DNA of 64,000 bases from Kingdonia uniflora. Its lineage: Eukaryota; Streptophyta; Magnoliopsida; Ranunculales; Circaeasteraceae. The notes beneath the pieces are model-generated. The model ran no database searches and was not told where the DNA came from. It saw only the letters and a program-made list of their open reading frames with translations. The translations under genes were made by a program, and so were the position numbers. Shown in pieces: positions 48,166 to 58,774 of the stretch (position 1 is the stretch's first letter; every line of letters begins with the position of its first letter). The stretch spans positions 1-64,000 of the forward strand of contig JACGCM010001747.1 in assembly GCA_014058105.1 (NCBI GenBank), given 5' to 3'.

Positions 48166-48383
48166 AGTCTAGGAGATGACCTGAAGACAACTTGTTTACC
48201 CATTAGAAGAAATCATGTGCAACTCACGTGAGGATAGTTTAGTCACTTCATGTCAAAATTTGACTTCAATAGAGATTGACTTGTGGTCAGAGGCCATTTG
48301 GGGACCAAAAATGTATATTTAAACAATTTGGGGAGTAAAGGCAAATATTCAGTTTGTAGGTGAGACTATACTCAAGAAATCCC
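48166..48383 (-). repeat. MULE right terminal inverted repeat
   Basis: On - it begins GGGATTTCTTGAGTATAGTC and runs to GGTCATCTCC. It pairs with 14,806-15,021 in inverted orientation with clear identity over ~215 bases. The outer flank is TAAAAATGA, followed by Tat protease sequence, so the element inserted into A5. Confidence 0.78.
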
Positions 48384-49844
48384 TAAAAATGAGAAATGTT
48401 GTCCTGCAAATAATAATGGTAGATACTGGCAATAGTATCGAGCTACTCTTCCAAAGTGCAATTGATCAAATAGGACTGGCCGATAAAGTTAAGCCTAGTG
48501 ACATCTATGTGAGTGGTTTTAATAGCTGCAAAGAATAACGTATAGGAAAGATCATACTTCCTATTACTGCAGGACCGACAACAATTGGCGCTGTATTTTA
48601 CGTTATAAATGTAAAATCTAGTTATTTGGGAATAATGTGACGCTGCTGGCTACACAACATGTGGGCAATCCGATCGACCTATATTTTAGAGTTACGGCTT
48701 GATTGGAATGGCGGTCTCTATGAAATCAAAGACAATTTAAAGCGAGCTCGCACTTGTGAAAATACTGTAACCATCGTGACAGAGCCACCAGAAAAACACG
48801 CCGTATTGCAATTACAGAACACTACAGAGAACTAGCTACCTAGTATGGAAGCTACATAATACTTCGAGATCAGTGGAGATAAGTGGAGATTCAGTTATTA
48901 AAAAGTAATAGTGACGTGTTTGCATGGACATTCCATGAAATGTCAGGTATCGACCTAACTTTGGCTTGCCGTAAGCTTAGCTTAAAAGATAAGGCTGAGG
49001 CGGTCTGATAAAAATAGAGGACATTAGCACCGAGACTACGAGAGGAAGTCAGCAAAGAAATTGATAAAATCATTGAAGTTTGTTTTATTTAAAAAGTTAA
49101 TTACCTTGAATGCATCTCGAACATCGCAGCCGTCCCAAATAAAAATGGAAAAATTAAAGTATGAGTGGATTTTACAGACTTCAATAAGCATTCTCCAAAA
49201 GATAGTTTTCCCCTTCCTATCATCAACCATCAGCTCGATTCTACTGTAGGACATGAACTATTGTCAATGATGGATGCTGAGTTAGGGTACAATCAGATAC
49301 CCATTTTGCCCGAAGATCAAGAAAAAACAGCTTTCATCACAGAACATGAATTATATTACTATAAAGTCATACCTTTCGGCCTTAAGAACTCCGAAACCAC
49401 TTACCAAATACAGATAACCCAGATGTTCAAGGACCATCTCAGAAAAATGATAGAAGCTTATATTGATGATATGCTGTGCTAAAGTCTATAAAAGGTAAAC
49501 CATTTCGCAGACTTGCACAAGACCTTTGAAATTTTTCGATCATATAAAATGAGACTAAATCCTGAAAAATGCCAATTCGGAGTCCAATCGGGACAATTCT
49601 TGAGATATTTGATTAGCGCAAGGTATCGAAGCTGACCCAGATCGTATCCGTGTACTGTTATCCATGTTATCACCAAAGACAAAGAAAGATGCCCAAAAGT
49701 TAGCCAAAAATATTGCAGCAATAAATAATTTTGTTTCCAAGTCTTCAGATCGGTATAGATGGTTATTAAACCATCAATGAGAAAGGACGAAGAAAAGCAA
49801 AAATCAAAAAGATCTATATATCATGTAAACCAAAGAATGTGAAG
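48384..49844 (+). pseudogene. Tat element A5 fragment: protease and RT
   Basis: On +: protease with MVDTGNSIELLFQSAID (48,418-48,470) and a conserved downstream strand. Then the RT N-terminus (48,895-49,090; DVFAWTFHEMSGIDLTLACR), the palm (SMMDAELGYNQIPILPED, ITEHELYYYKVIPFGLKN) and AYIDDMLC with both catalytic Asp residues kept (49,455-49,480). The RT thumb follows, about 49,500-49,800. It is flanked on the left by the MULE TIR and on the right by the LTR of A3, which interrupted it. Gag, the rest of pol and both LTRs are absent. It resembles A4 more than A3. Confidence 0.85.
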
Positions 49845-51651
49845 TGTAGTAGCCTACTCACAACCTTCTAGCTCCAGTCGATTACTCGAAGGCCACATCG
49901 AAGCCTACCTGGTTACCTTAACGCCCAATTAATCCATAAACAAGCCTTCTTAAACTACACGAACTTTGACTTTGATCAAACCTCGAAGACGAAGGCAGAT
50001 CTGTCAGCACGTGAACTCCACATCAGCATCAGAAATACTTTGACCATAGTTGTACATGGTCGAAGGCAGACATATCAGACATCCAGCTCCCTAGACAATA
50101 ACGGCGGCGTTGTTGGTCTTTACAGCTACAGTGACAGAACCAACAACAGCTGCAGTGTCAGGGTACAGTGTTAGGCCTGACATTTCTGGTGTCAACACTA
50201 ACTCCATAATATTTGTTTGATACCCAGAGGGTGCACTTGTAATGTGACCTCCCATGGTGACTCAGCCCTACATATGTTTTATAAATAGGAGGGAAGGGGA
50301 ACCAAGGAGAGGTTACAAAATGTCTCCCCAGAACCCTTACAATTTACCTTAGATCTCTCTATAAATTACCCCATACTCGAACCTTCAACTACTCGATAGT
50401 AATATCAATACTCTTAAAAATCCTCATTAAAGGTCGTGGAGTGTCTCATTCTAGGCCTCCACGCAAGTATATTGCCAATAGCTTAGTCATATTATTGATC
50501 ATATATACTTGTCCCCTTGAATTATGGATAAATCTCGTGGGGTAAGAGCCAACTACTCCACGGTACGAAGTTAGGCCCCTACATTTGGTGTCGTGCATGG
50601 TCGAAGGCAGATATGTCAGACAGCCAACTCACCAGACAATAATGGCGGTGTTATTGGTCCTTATAGCTTTAGTGACATAACCAACAACAGCTACAGTGTC
50701 AGAGCACAGTGTCAGGCCCGACATTTCTGGCGTCAACACCAACTCCAGGATACCCGCCTGATACCTAAAGGGTATACTTGTAATATGACCCCCCATGGTG
50801 ACTCGGCCCTACCTATGTTCTATAAATAGGAGGGAAGGGGAACCAAGGAGAGGTTACAAAATCTCTCGCCAGAACCCTTGCAATTTACCTTTGATCTCCC
50901 TATAAATTACCCCATAATCAAACCTTCGACTACTCGATAGTAATATCAATACTCTTAAAAATCCTTATTATAGGTCGTGGAGTATCCCATTCTAGGTCTC
51001 CACGCAAATATATTGCCAATAGCTTAGTCATATTATTGATCATATATACTTGTCCCCTTTGATTAAGGATAAATCTCGTGGGGTAAGAGCCAACTACTCT
51101 ACGGTACCTACATTTGGTGTCGTACATGGTCGAAGGCAGACATGTCAGACAACCAGATCACCAGACAATAGCGGCGGTATTATTGGTCTTTATAGCTTTA
51201 GTGATAGAACCAACAACAGCTATAGTGTCAGAGCACAGTGCCAGGCCTGACATTTCTGGCGTCAATACCAACTCCAGGATACCTGCCTAATGCCCAGAGG
51301 GTACACTTGTAATGTGACCTCCCATGGTAACTCAACCCTACCAATGTTCTATAAATAGGAGGAAAAGGGAACCAAGGAGAGGTTTCGAAATCTCTCCCCA
51401 GAACCCTTGCAGTTAACCTTTGATCTCTCTGTAAATTACCCCGTACTTGAACCTTCAACTACTCGATAGTAATATCAATACTCTTAAAAATCCTCATCAG
51501 AGGTCATGGAGTGTCCCATTCTAGGCCTCCACGCAAGTATATTTCCAAAAGCTTAGTCATATTATTGATCATATACTTGTCCCCTTTGATTAAGGATAAA
51601 TCTCGTGGTGTAAGAGCCGACTTCTCCTACGTATGAAGTTAGGCCCCTACA
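49845..51651 (+). repeat. 5' LTR of A3 with triplicated promoter half
   Basis: The LTR starts TGTAGTAGCC and ends GCCCCTACA. From 50,055 the segment beginning CATGGTCGAAGGC is present three times: 50,055-50,595, 50,596-51,124 and 51,125-51,651. Each copy holds TATAAATA (50,280; 50,821; 51,350), the leader and the LTR end. The first two copies end with TACATTTGGTGTCGT, that is LTR end plus altered PBS. Without the extra copies the LTR would be about 740 bases. Confidence 0.88.
50280..51357 (+). promoter_or_regulatory. Three LTR TATA boxes
   Basis: TATAAATAGGAGG occurs at 50,280, 50,821 and 51,350, one per repeat copy, each followed by GGGAACCAAGGAGAGG. These would be three equivalent start regions in one LTR. 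Confidence 0.75.
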
Positions 51652-51664
51652 TTTGGCGCCATTT
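51652..51664 (+). other. PBS of A3
   Basis: TTTGGCGCCATTT directly follows the LTR end. It resembles the Ty3/gypsy TGGCGCC-type PBS, matching a tRNA 3' end in GGCGCCA. Altered copies (TTTGGTGTCGT) lie at 50,584 and 51,113. Confidence 0.75.
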
Positions 51665-51734
51665 GTGCTTTTCTACCCTATCACTTTCCCCCTGCCTTAT
51701 ACTTTCCTCTTTCAATTCCTACAAATTACTTCCA

Positions 51735-53020
51735 ATGGCCCCTACCCTTCGCTCCACTTCTACCCATGCCGGCAACTCTGCCGATGGAGTGGCTGCCCAG
51801 CTTCCCCTTCTTGCCCAACAATTTGCTTAAGTTGAGGAGCGACACCGAACACAACTACACCAAGAATGCGAAGAGCACCGGCTAAAGTTTGAGGCCGAGC
51901 GGCAATGCCGTTAGGACGATGCCGACAGGCAATATCGTACTATCGATGATCTGCCCAACATAGTCTGCGAGTTGCAACGATTACATCCCCTATATCCCCC
52001 CCCCCACCATCTCGAATACCCGCCCCTTCGCGTTTGTCTGCCCGCGCTCGATTGGGACCACTACCACATCTTGAAGTACCCCCGGTCCATGTTAGTGCCG
52101 AGGGTGTTCCTCCTATTATTCCCCCTACTAGTTCCATCCATCTTGGCATCCACCCCACGGAGGACTCATCTAATTCAACCCTTCGTTCCACCAGGCAACC
52201 CAAACGCCACCCTGCCCATGATCGTCTCGAGAAGTGTAGTGTTGAGCATACACCGACTATTCGGCCTCACCCCCTTTGACAGGAAAGATCCCCCCCCCCC
52301 TCATCCTGCCTATTGTGCGCAATAGGACCTCAACTGCAAAGTTCATCCTGTCATCCATGTCAGCGCAGCCCCCTCTGCCCTAAACTCCTCACTATCGAAG
52401 TACCTCCAAATTTTTGTACTCCCAAGCTCAGCAAATATCACAACACAAATCCCCAATCCCACATCCTCGAATTCAAAAATGCTTTAAGCCTTTACTCTAC
52501 AGATAACCACTAGATGTGTTAACCTCTTCCTACCAGCCTCACAGACATCCCTCTTCGCTGGTATCATAACCCTCCCAGTGGCTCTATTCAAAGCATCGAG
52601 AAACTATCCAATCATTTCATCGCCCAATTTACCTTCAACAAAGATTCAGAGCTCAAAGTCGATGCCCTCTTCAATTTCTGAATATCCAACCGTGAAACCC
52701 TCGAAGCCTTCTCCAAGAGGTTTCTAGACGAATCGTGCAAAATCGAAAACCACAACTGCGCGAACGCCGTACTCGCGTATTCAGACACTTTACCAGATAA
52801 CAGTCGCGTCAAAGAGTACCTTTTCCTACATAAACCACAAACCCTCGAGGAGATGTTCTCAAAAGTCAATGGCTATATCGACCTTGAGTGCCTCCGCGAA
52901 TTAAATAAACAGGGGCAACCTTCGAATACCAATATAATTAAACCTCGACAAGGCCCACCCTCTACTCCTACATCCCTGATCGCTCCTGTTTCATAGAAGG
53001 CTGAGAGCCGCAAACACCTT
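51735..53020 (+). pseudogene. A3 gag remnant
   Basis: Starts at the first ATG after the PBS (MAPTLRSTSTHAGNSADG), followed by a charged helical stretch and a Pro-rich region. The capsid-like domain lies at about 52,480-52,880: IPLRWYHNPPSGSIQSIEKL, NRETLEAFSKRFLDESCKI and LEEMFSKVNGYIDLE. It is interrupted by frameshifts (near 51,970 and 52,320) and stops. Two poly-C runs (51,989-51,997 and 52,291-52,300) may cause some apparent shifts. Confidence 0.78.
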
Positions 53021-53996
53021 CACACTGATAATAATGCCGAAGCTCACAAAAAATGACCGAAGCCAGTCTTACCCAAGCTTACCGCCCCTCTCAGCAGTCT
53101 TCTGCCACAGATCTAGGCAGACCCCATATAGCGTACCCCTTTCACCATTAAAGTCAAAAAAGGTGAACCTTACTTCGCCAACCACAAGTATAGCTACCAC
53201 CACTCCAATAGTGCTTCGCCCTACAGTGCTCTCTCAAAATAATCCCCAAAGCAAGACGTCTACATCAGTATGTCGCCGACCTCCCTGGTTATCTCGACGG
53301 GTCAAACCTAAAACCTCAACCCACTCCTGTTATCGCCCCAGCTGAGGTACACATCTACCAACTTCACCTCATTGATGTCAATAATATCGATAGCGTCCCT
53401 TCTAAGAGTAATTATAAGAGTGTCGAAGAATACTACAAACTTACTTACCAGGAGAAGCTTCCTGCCCTCCTGCTAGAATCAAGTCAATATCCTCAACCTG
53501 AGGGTATATCTTTCATCGACTACGACACCTCACATGTTCGTTTTCCCCATTCTGACCCTTTAGTCATCATGATTAAGGTCGAGCACCTCGTCCTCCATAC
53601 CATGTTTATCGATACAGGAATTACGGCCGATGTACTTTTCCTTCAGACCGTCCAAGCCATGAGTAAAACAAACCTCATTACTGCCGTTAATGTCGAACTA
53701 AAAGGTTTTAATTAGGCCACTGATGTTTCTGTTGGTCGAATTAGCCTTCCAGTTACCACCGGACTAGTCATACTTTAAGCCTGCTTTCTTGTCATCGATA
53801 AGAGGTCTGAATACCTTGGTATCTATGGGCGTGATTGGCTCCATGCCATGCGTACCATACCTTCGACCTATCATCAGACTCTTCGTTTCACTACCTCCAG
53901 TGGTACATGGAATTTTAAAGGCTCTCAACAACTCCCACATCATGTGAGCATCCAGAGATCGATCAGACCTAGAAACTCGTCAGACTCCCATAGCAA
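53021..53996 (+). pseudogene. A3 aspartic protease remnant
   Basis: The active-site loop reads MFIDTGITADVLF (about 53,600-53,640), with DTG intact. A second strand IYGRDWLHAMRTIPS follows at about 53,820-53,865, as in Tat proteases. The stretch before (53,021-53,560) is a linker. Stops occur at 53,716 and 53,777. It would have cut the polyprotein. Confidence 0.78.
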
Positions 53997-55990
53997 TCAA
54001 TGTCTCCTTCTATTTTAATATCTTCTACACCCGCCATCTCACACATCGAAGTCACTATTTATATTGAACTCGACGGTCCTGGTCGAGGTACATTTATTAG
54101 AACTTATCTAGACAAGGCAGAGTACCTCGAACTTATAGACTTGCATCGAGCAAATAAAGACGTCTTCGCTTGGACGTTCTAGGAGATGCCCAGTGTCGAC
54201 CCCAGTTTAGCATGATACCGCCTCGACCAGATCTCCCAATCTATTGCAGTAAAACAGAAGAAGCGTACACTGGCACCACAACTTTAAGAAGCTATAAACC
54301 TTGAGGTCGATAAGCTCATAGCCGCAGGTTTCATCAGAGAAGTCAAGTATGCTGATTGGATATCCAATATTGTGGCAGTTCCTAAAAAGAATGGCAAGAT
54401 CAGAATCTGCGTCGACTTCACTAACCTCAACAAACACATACTGAAGGATAGCTTCCTCCTCCCGATCTCTTCAGTACTCCCGGATGCTACTGCTGGACAT
54501 GACCGTCTGTCAATGATGGACGTGGCTTTGGGTTACAATAAGGTACCACTCCTCCCCAAAGATCAACTTAAAACTTCTTTTATCACTGAACAAGGTCTTT
54601 ACTGCTTTACCGCCATGCCCTTCAGCCATAAAAATGTGGGTACCACCTACAAACGCCTCGTCACAACCATGTTCAAACCCTTTCTTGGTAAGTTGGTTGA
54701 AGTTTACGTCGACAACATGTTATGCAAGAGACTCCAAAAACAGATCGACGTCCAGGACCTAACCAAAGTTTTTTTGATACTTTGAACATACAACATGAAA
54801 CTTAACCCAGACAAATGCCAGTTCGGTGCCTCGTCTGGCAAATTTTTTGGCCACCTTATCAGCAAACGAGGTATCGACATCGACCCTACCCATATTCGAG
54901 CCCTCATCAATATGCCTTCCCTCAAAACCAAAAGAAATGTCCAAAAAGTGGCTGGTAAAATAGCAGCCCTCAAACGTTTCATTTCCAAATCCTCACACTG
55001 CTATGTTTGGCTCTTTTCTCTCTCACGCGACCAAGGCATCCACAAGGCAAAAAAGAAAAACAACCTTGAGATCAACTGGACACCCGACTGTGAACAGTCC
55101 ATCCTTGAACTTAAAGCATGCCTTGGTCGACCTCCCTTTATCAGTACCTCTATCAAAGGCGAAACACTCTCCTTATACCTCGTGGTCACCAATACCTCTA
55201 TCAGTTCAGTTCTTATTCGACTCGAATCAAACATCGAGAAACCTGCATATTTTATTAGCAAAACTCTTATACCCACAGAATCTCGATACACAAAGCTTGA
55301 GCGTTTGCTCCTCACCCTCGTCTACACTTCTCGAAAGCTCAAACCATATTTTCAGGCTCGCCCCATCCGTATTATAACAAGTTATCCCCTTCGAGAAGTA
55401 CTCAGCAAGAAAGAAAAATCTAGACGAGTACAATAGTCGTCTGCTTATCTTGGCAAACACGACATCATATTTGAGAAGCAGATATCCCAAAAAGGCCATG
55501 CAGTCGCCGATTTCCTTGCTGACTTCCCAGTCGAAGATATCGACTGGAAGGAACACGAAGACTACCTACCAGAGGACCAGCCCGAACCTACCGACCCGTG
55601 GAACCCTAACACAAGGTGATGACTCTTTAGAGATGGATCTGTTGGGCCTAATGATTTGGGGATAGGTATCGTTCTGGTTATACCTACCAATGATCGAATA
55701 GAGAAGGCAGTCAAGTTAAACTTCAAATGCTCCAACAACGAGGCTGAGTATGAAGCCTTGATCCAGGGCCTCGACCTTACACTCAAAATTGGTGTCCCTA
55801 AACTGGCAGTTTTCACAGATTCCCAACTTATTTAGAGACAATACACTGGTGAGAATTAAGCCAACAGTCACATGGCTGAGTATGCTGCTCTTATCGGCCA
55901 GCGCCTGGATCGTTTCCCCAAAAAATATTCTATTACTTACTACCCTCGAGGTGAAAATAGACACGCAAATGCTCTCGCTTACATAGCAGC
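53997..55990 (+). pseudogene. A3 pol: RT and two RNase H domains
   Basis: RT: DVFAWTF (54,159-54,180), GFIREVKYADWISNI (54,330), ICVDFTNLNKH (54,404-54,436), SMMDVALGYNKVPLLPKD (54,509-54,562) and VYVDNMLCK (54,701-54,727), where the second catalytic Asp is Asn. Thumb and first RNase H run 54,795-55,436 as one open frame of 213 residues (SYPLREVLSKKEK). The second RNase H (55,625-55,980) has FRDGSVG, NNEAEYEALIQGLDL and VFTDSQLI. Stops include TAG for Trp at 55,434-55,436. It matches A1 segment by segment. Confidence 0.9.
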
Positions 55991-56750
55991 TATGTAAGGC
56001 CAGTCCGAATCCCAAACTCTCCATATCGAAATACCCGAATGCCCAAGTATCGACCAGATGGAAGTCAATACCATCAATACTGGGGGTGAGAGTATCGATC
56101 CAGACGACTGGCGAACACCATTCCTTGATTACTTCAATAATGCTATCTTCCCAGATGATCCCAAAGCAAAACGACCATTATTAGGAAACTGCTGCAGATA
56201 CACCATCCTCAAACGCAAGTTATATCGCAAATCCCCAAATGGCATCCTCCTTCAATGCATCTCTCAAAACGAGGCCTCTACAATTCTAATCGAACTCCAC
56301 GAAGGAACTTACGGTGCTCATACTACCAGTAGATCTATGGCCCTTCGAGCCGTTTTCAAGGTTTATTCTGGCCCAATATGAAAAAACAAGCCAAAGAATA
56401 CGCTAAACACTGTGAAAAATACCAGTGCCATGCGCACGACATTCATTGCCCCTCTCAATACCTCCACTTTAGTCAAGTCTTTTGGCCATTCAAACGCTGG
56501 GCCATCGACCTTGTGGGTCCTATTCCTAAAGATCGGGTAGCCGAGAGAACATCCTTGTTGCCAGAGACTATTTTACCAAATGGGTTAAAGTCGTACCTTT
56601 GTGTCAGACCAGAGAAGAAGAAGTCATCAACTTTCTATGGGAAACATTATCAAATGCTTCAGATGCCCTCATATGATTCGATGTGACAATGGTCCATAGT
56701 TTGTTGGGAACAAAGTTAGAAATTTCCTTAAGAAGTACGACATCATTCGG
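55991..56750 (+). pseudogene. A3 integrase, truncated
   Basis: Tether at 56,030-56,250 (PSIDQMEVNTINTGG), then H2C2 (56,300-56,440; HEGTYGAHTTSRSMALRAV, HCEKYQCHAHD) with one zinc Cys changed to Tyr and a frameshift near 56,375. The core starts with KRWAIDLVGPIPK (56,490-56,530), and IRCDNGP is near 56,675-56,695 in another frame. Homology stops at about 56,745, before the catalytic Glu. It cannot function. Confidence 0.82.
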
Positions 56751-57031
56751 AGGTTGTAAATTTCATAGCTCAAGCCCAAGCCGATATCACTATTATGGGA
56801 ATATATTGCATTCATTCACCCATAACCCAGGCCTTATTAGTGTAACTATTATAAAAAAATTAGTGAAACAAAGGTGGAAGACTACATTGTCACTTATGAA
56901 TCAAACTGTTTATATGATGAGTTGTTGAGCTTATTATATAGTGGTTAACATCTGGATGTGGAAGTAAATAATGATGACATGAATAGATAATGTGCATTTG
57001 GGTGTGGCTTAAATAAAATATTTTCTTAACA
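56751..57031. other. Unassigned spacer
   Basis: AT-rich, with no recognised element or ORF. It begins at the A3 break and ends at the target duplication of the hAT MITE. Confidence 0.4.
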
Positions 57032-57039
57032 ACTAAAGG

Positions 57040-57644
57040 CACTGGCGGAGCCACATGAGAACCAGTGGGGGCTACTTTCCCACTCACTTTTCTCCAAAAA
57101 GGAGGCTAGTTATATACTTTTATACATTTAAAGAAAACCCGATTACATAATGCGACCATCATCGTCTTTTAGAGAGAGAGAAAGACTCATAAGTAAACCA
57201 AAGTCTATATCTCTCTCTTTGTGCCCTAAATTTGCTCGTATCTTTGTACCCTAAATTTGTTCAAAACCTCTCTAGGTCTTCACCAACAATGGTGAGTATC
57301 TATCTCGACTATTTTGAGGTTCAATTTGTATCTGATTTTACTAATTTTGGATTGATTTTAGTATAATTTGTGATTAATCTGTTATTGGTTGGGGAAATTA
57401 GGGGTTTGATGTAGTTGGACTGTAGTTGTTGGTTGATTAGGGAGATTTGTGTGTGATCGGTGACATCAGTGTAATTTATGTAGGTGATGATTAGTTTGCG
57501 ATAACTACATCAGAGAAGGCATCAGCTATGCATTTCATAAAGAACCACTACAAAAATACCCTTCAAATCCATCTAAATTTATTTTTGGAGGCGGCCCCCA
57601 AAATTCCCTGGCCCCTCTAACCAATAATCCTAGCTCCGCCACTA
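57040..57644. mobile_element. hAT-type MITE (605 bp)
   Basis: The left end is CACTGGCGGAGCC; the right end is AGCTCCGCCACTA, whose reverse complement is TAGTGGCGGAGCT, so 10 of 13 bases pair. The eight-base direct repeat ACTAAAGG flanks it (57,032-57,039 and 57,645-57,652). TSD length and the TAGTG start fit hAT. There is no transposase. The interior has a leader-like CT/AG-rich part with ACAATGGTGAGTATC (57,285-57,300), which looks like a start codon followed by a splice donor and might be a captured gene 5' end. Confidence 0.82.
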
Positions 57645-57652
57645 ACTAAAGG

Positions 57653-57993
57653 TATTTCATATTTTCCCTTTTACCAACTTTCTTGTTTTGACATACTGTT
57701 TGAATCTCAGCTCAAATCATCTATAATTTTAAATCTTTATAATATTATATTACTCTTGGTCTGTTGCTTCTATCTTAAAATGTAGTGTCATTTGGCTTTG
57801 ATGTTTATTGCTTTTCTTTTCTTTATGTATTCCTATTTTAGAAGAACAACATTTTGCTTTGTTGGTTATCATGTGTAGTTAGAGTCGGCGAAAATTTGCA
57901 ATTGCATTAGTTTTTTTTAGCGGGAACAAAATATTATTTAGGTTACTAGAAGCTGAAGATAATCAGATGAAAAAGGCCAACTTTGAGATTCTT
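57653..57993. other. Unassigned spacer
   Basis: T-rich, non-coding sequence between the MITE and the copia element. A short LLEAEDNQMKKANFEILG-like frame lies directly before the copia target site. No match is recognised. Confidence 0.4.
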
Positions 57994-57998
57994 GGGAT

Positions 57999-58731
57999 TG
58001 TTGAAGATTATGAAATTTCATAAGTGGGCCTTCATGGTGTTAATGGTCCAGGTAGTGCGAGACATTTATTTGAAGATCTGGAGATGCATTACAGAATTCA
58101 ATTTTAAGTGAGAGATTGTTGGGTGTGAACTCGAATGTGAAGAATGGAATTGTCGAAGACTGATATTGTCGAAATCGTTCGAACGAGCTTGGATGCTGTT
58201 CGAACAAGTTGTCATGTTTCTAGGGCTGAAGATCAATTATCGTAAAGTCATTCGAACGAGGTTGAGAGTCATTCTAACGACCCTTTTACAACTCCCTAGA
58301 ATTTTGACCCAGGAGCCAAGTCGTTCAAGCGGGCATGGATGTCATTCGAATGAGCTTGGCGTTGGTTTGCTTTAGATGTTATTTTGAGCCGTTGGGTTTA
58401 TCTTGAGGTTCGTTCAACTTGAATTTTAAGTTCCCTATTATATAAAGGGGACTTAGGTTATTTTGTTAACCTATCTTGGTGAGCTTAATTCTAGTGAGAC
58501 CTAGAACTTGAGAGACTCCATTAAAGCTTGAGAAGCTTGGATAGATCGTTGTAACCCTTGATCTTGGATTAGTGAATTGTTCGCGGGGAGTGGTTTTTAA
58601 TCCGTAAGGGTTTTCAACTTCCTTCCTTCGGGTAAATTATTGTGTTCTTGCTTTCGTAAAAAAAATTATTGGCGTTTCCGTTTATCATTCTTAATGCGAG
58701 GGATTGGGATTAGCTACCCTGATTCCCAACA
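57999..58731 (+). repeat. Copia 5' LTR
   Basis: TG...CA ends. It contains about six copies of the TCGTTCGAACGA motif or variants (58,170-58,360), TATATAAAGGGGACTTAGG (58,438-58,456) and, at 58,104-58,121, AAGTGAGAGATTGTTGGG. The last resembles a copia PPT plus LTR start inside the LTR. Confidence 0.88.
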
Positions 58732-58733
58732 AC

Positions 58734-58745
58734 TGGTGCCAGAGC
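58734..58745 (+). other. Copia PBS (initiator tRNA-Met type)
   Basis: TGGTGCCAGAGC is two bases after the LTR. It is close to the common TGGTATCAGAGC. Confidence 0.78.
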
Positions 58746-58774
58746 GCAAGGTTAGGGCTTGTGTGATTAGAGTG

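Larger units (their letters stand above)
42106..48383 (-). mobile_element. MuDR-type MULE with transposase and converging ORFs
   Basis: The right TIR (48,166-48,383) precedes a MURA-type transposase gene on - (47,556-43,836). Two + ORFs (GRF zinc finger 42,175-42,504; acidic ORF 42,901-43,146) converge on it. The left boundary is unclear: no TIR is found between the C1 repeats and 42,175. The matching left-type TIR is at 14,806, about 27 kb away. Convergent gene order recalls maize MuDR (mudrA/mudrB). The transposase frame is broken at several places. Confidence 0.7.
49845..56750 (+). mobile_element. Tat-lineage Ty3/gypsy retrotransposon A3, 3'-truncated
   Basis: 5' LTR (49,845-51,651), PBS, gag, PR, RT, two RNase H domains and most of integrase on +. 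It belongs to the same family as A1, with close pol similarity and the same LTR start. It breaks off at about 56,745 inside integrase, so the antisense gene and 3' LTR seen in A1 are missing. It inserted into A5. Many stops and shifts are present. Confidence 0.88.
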
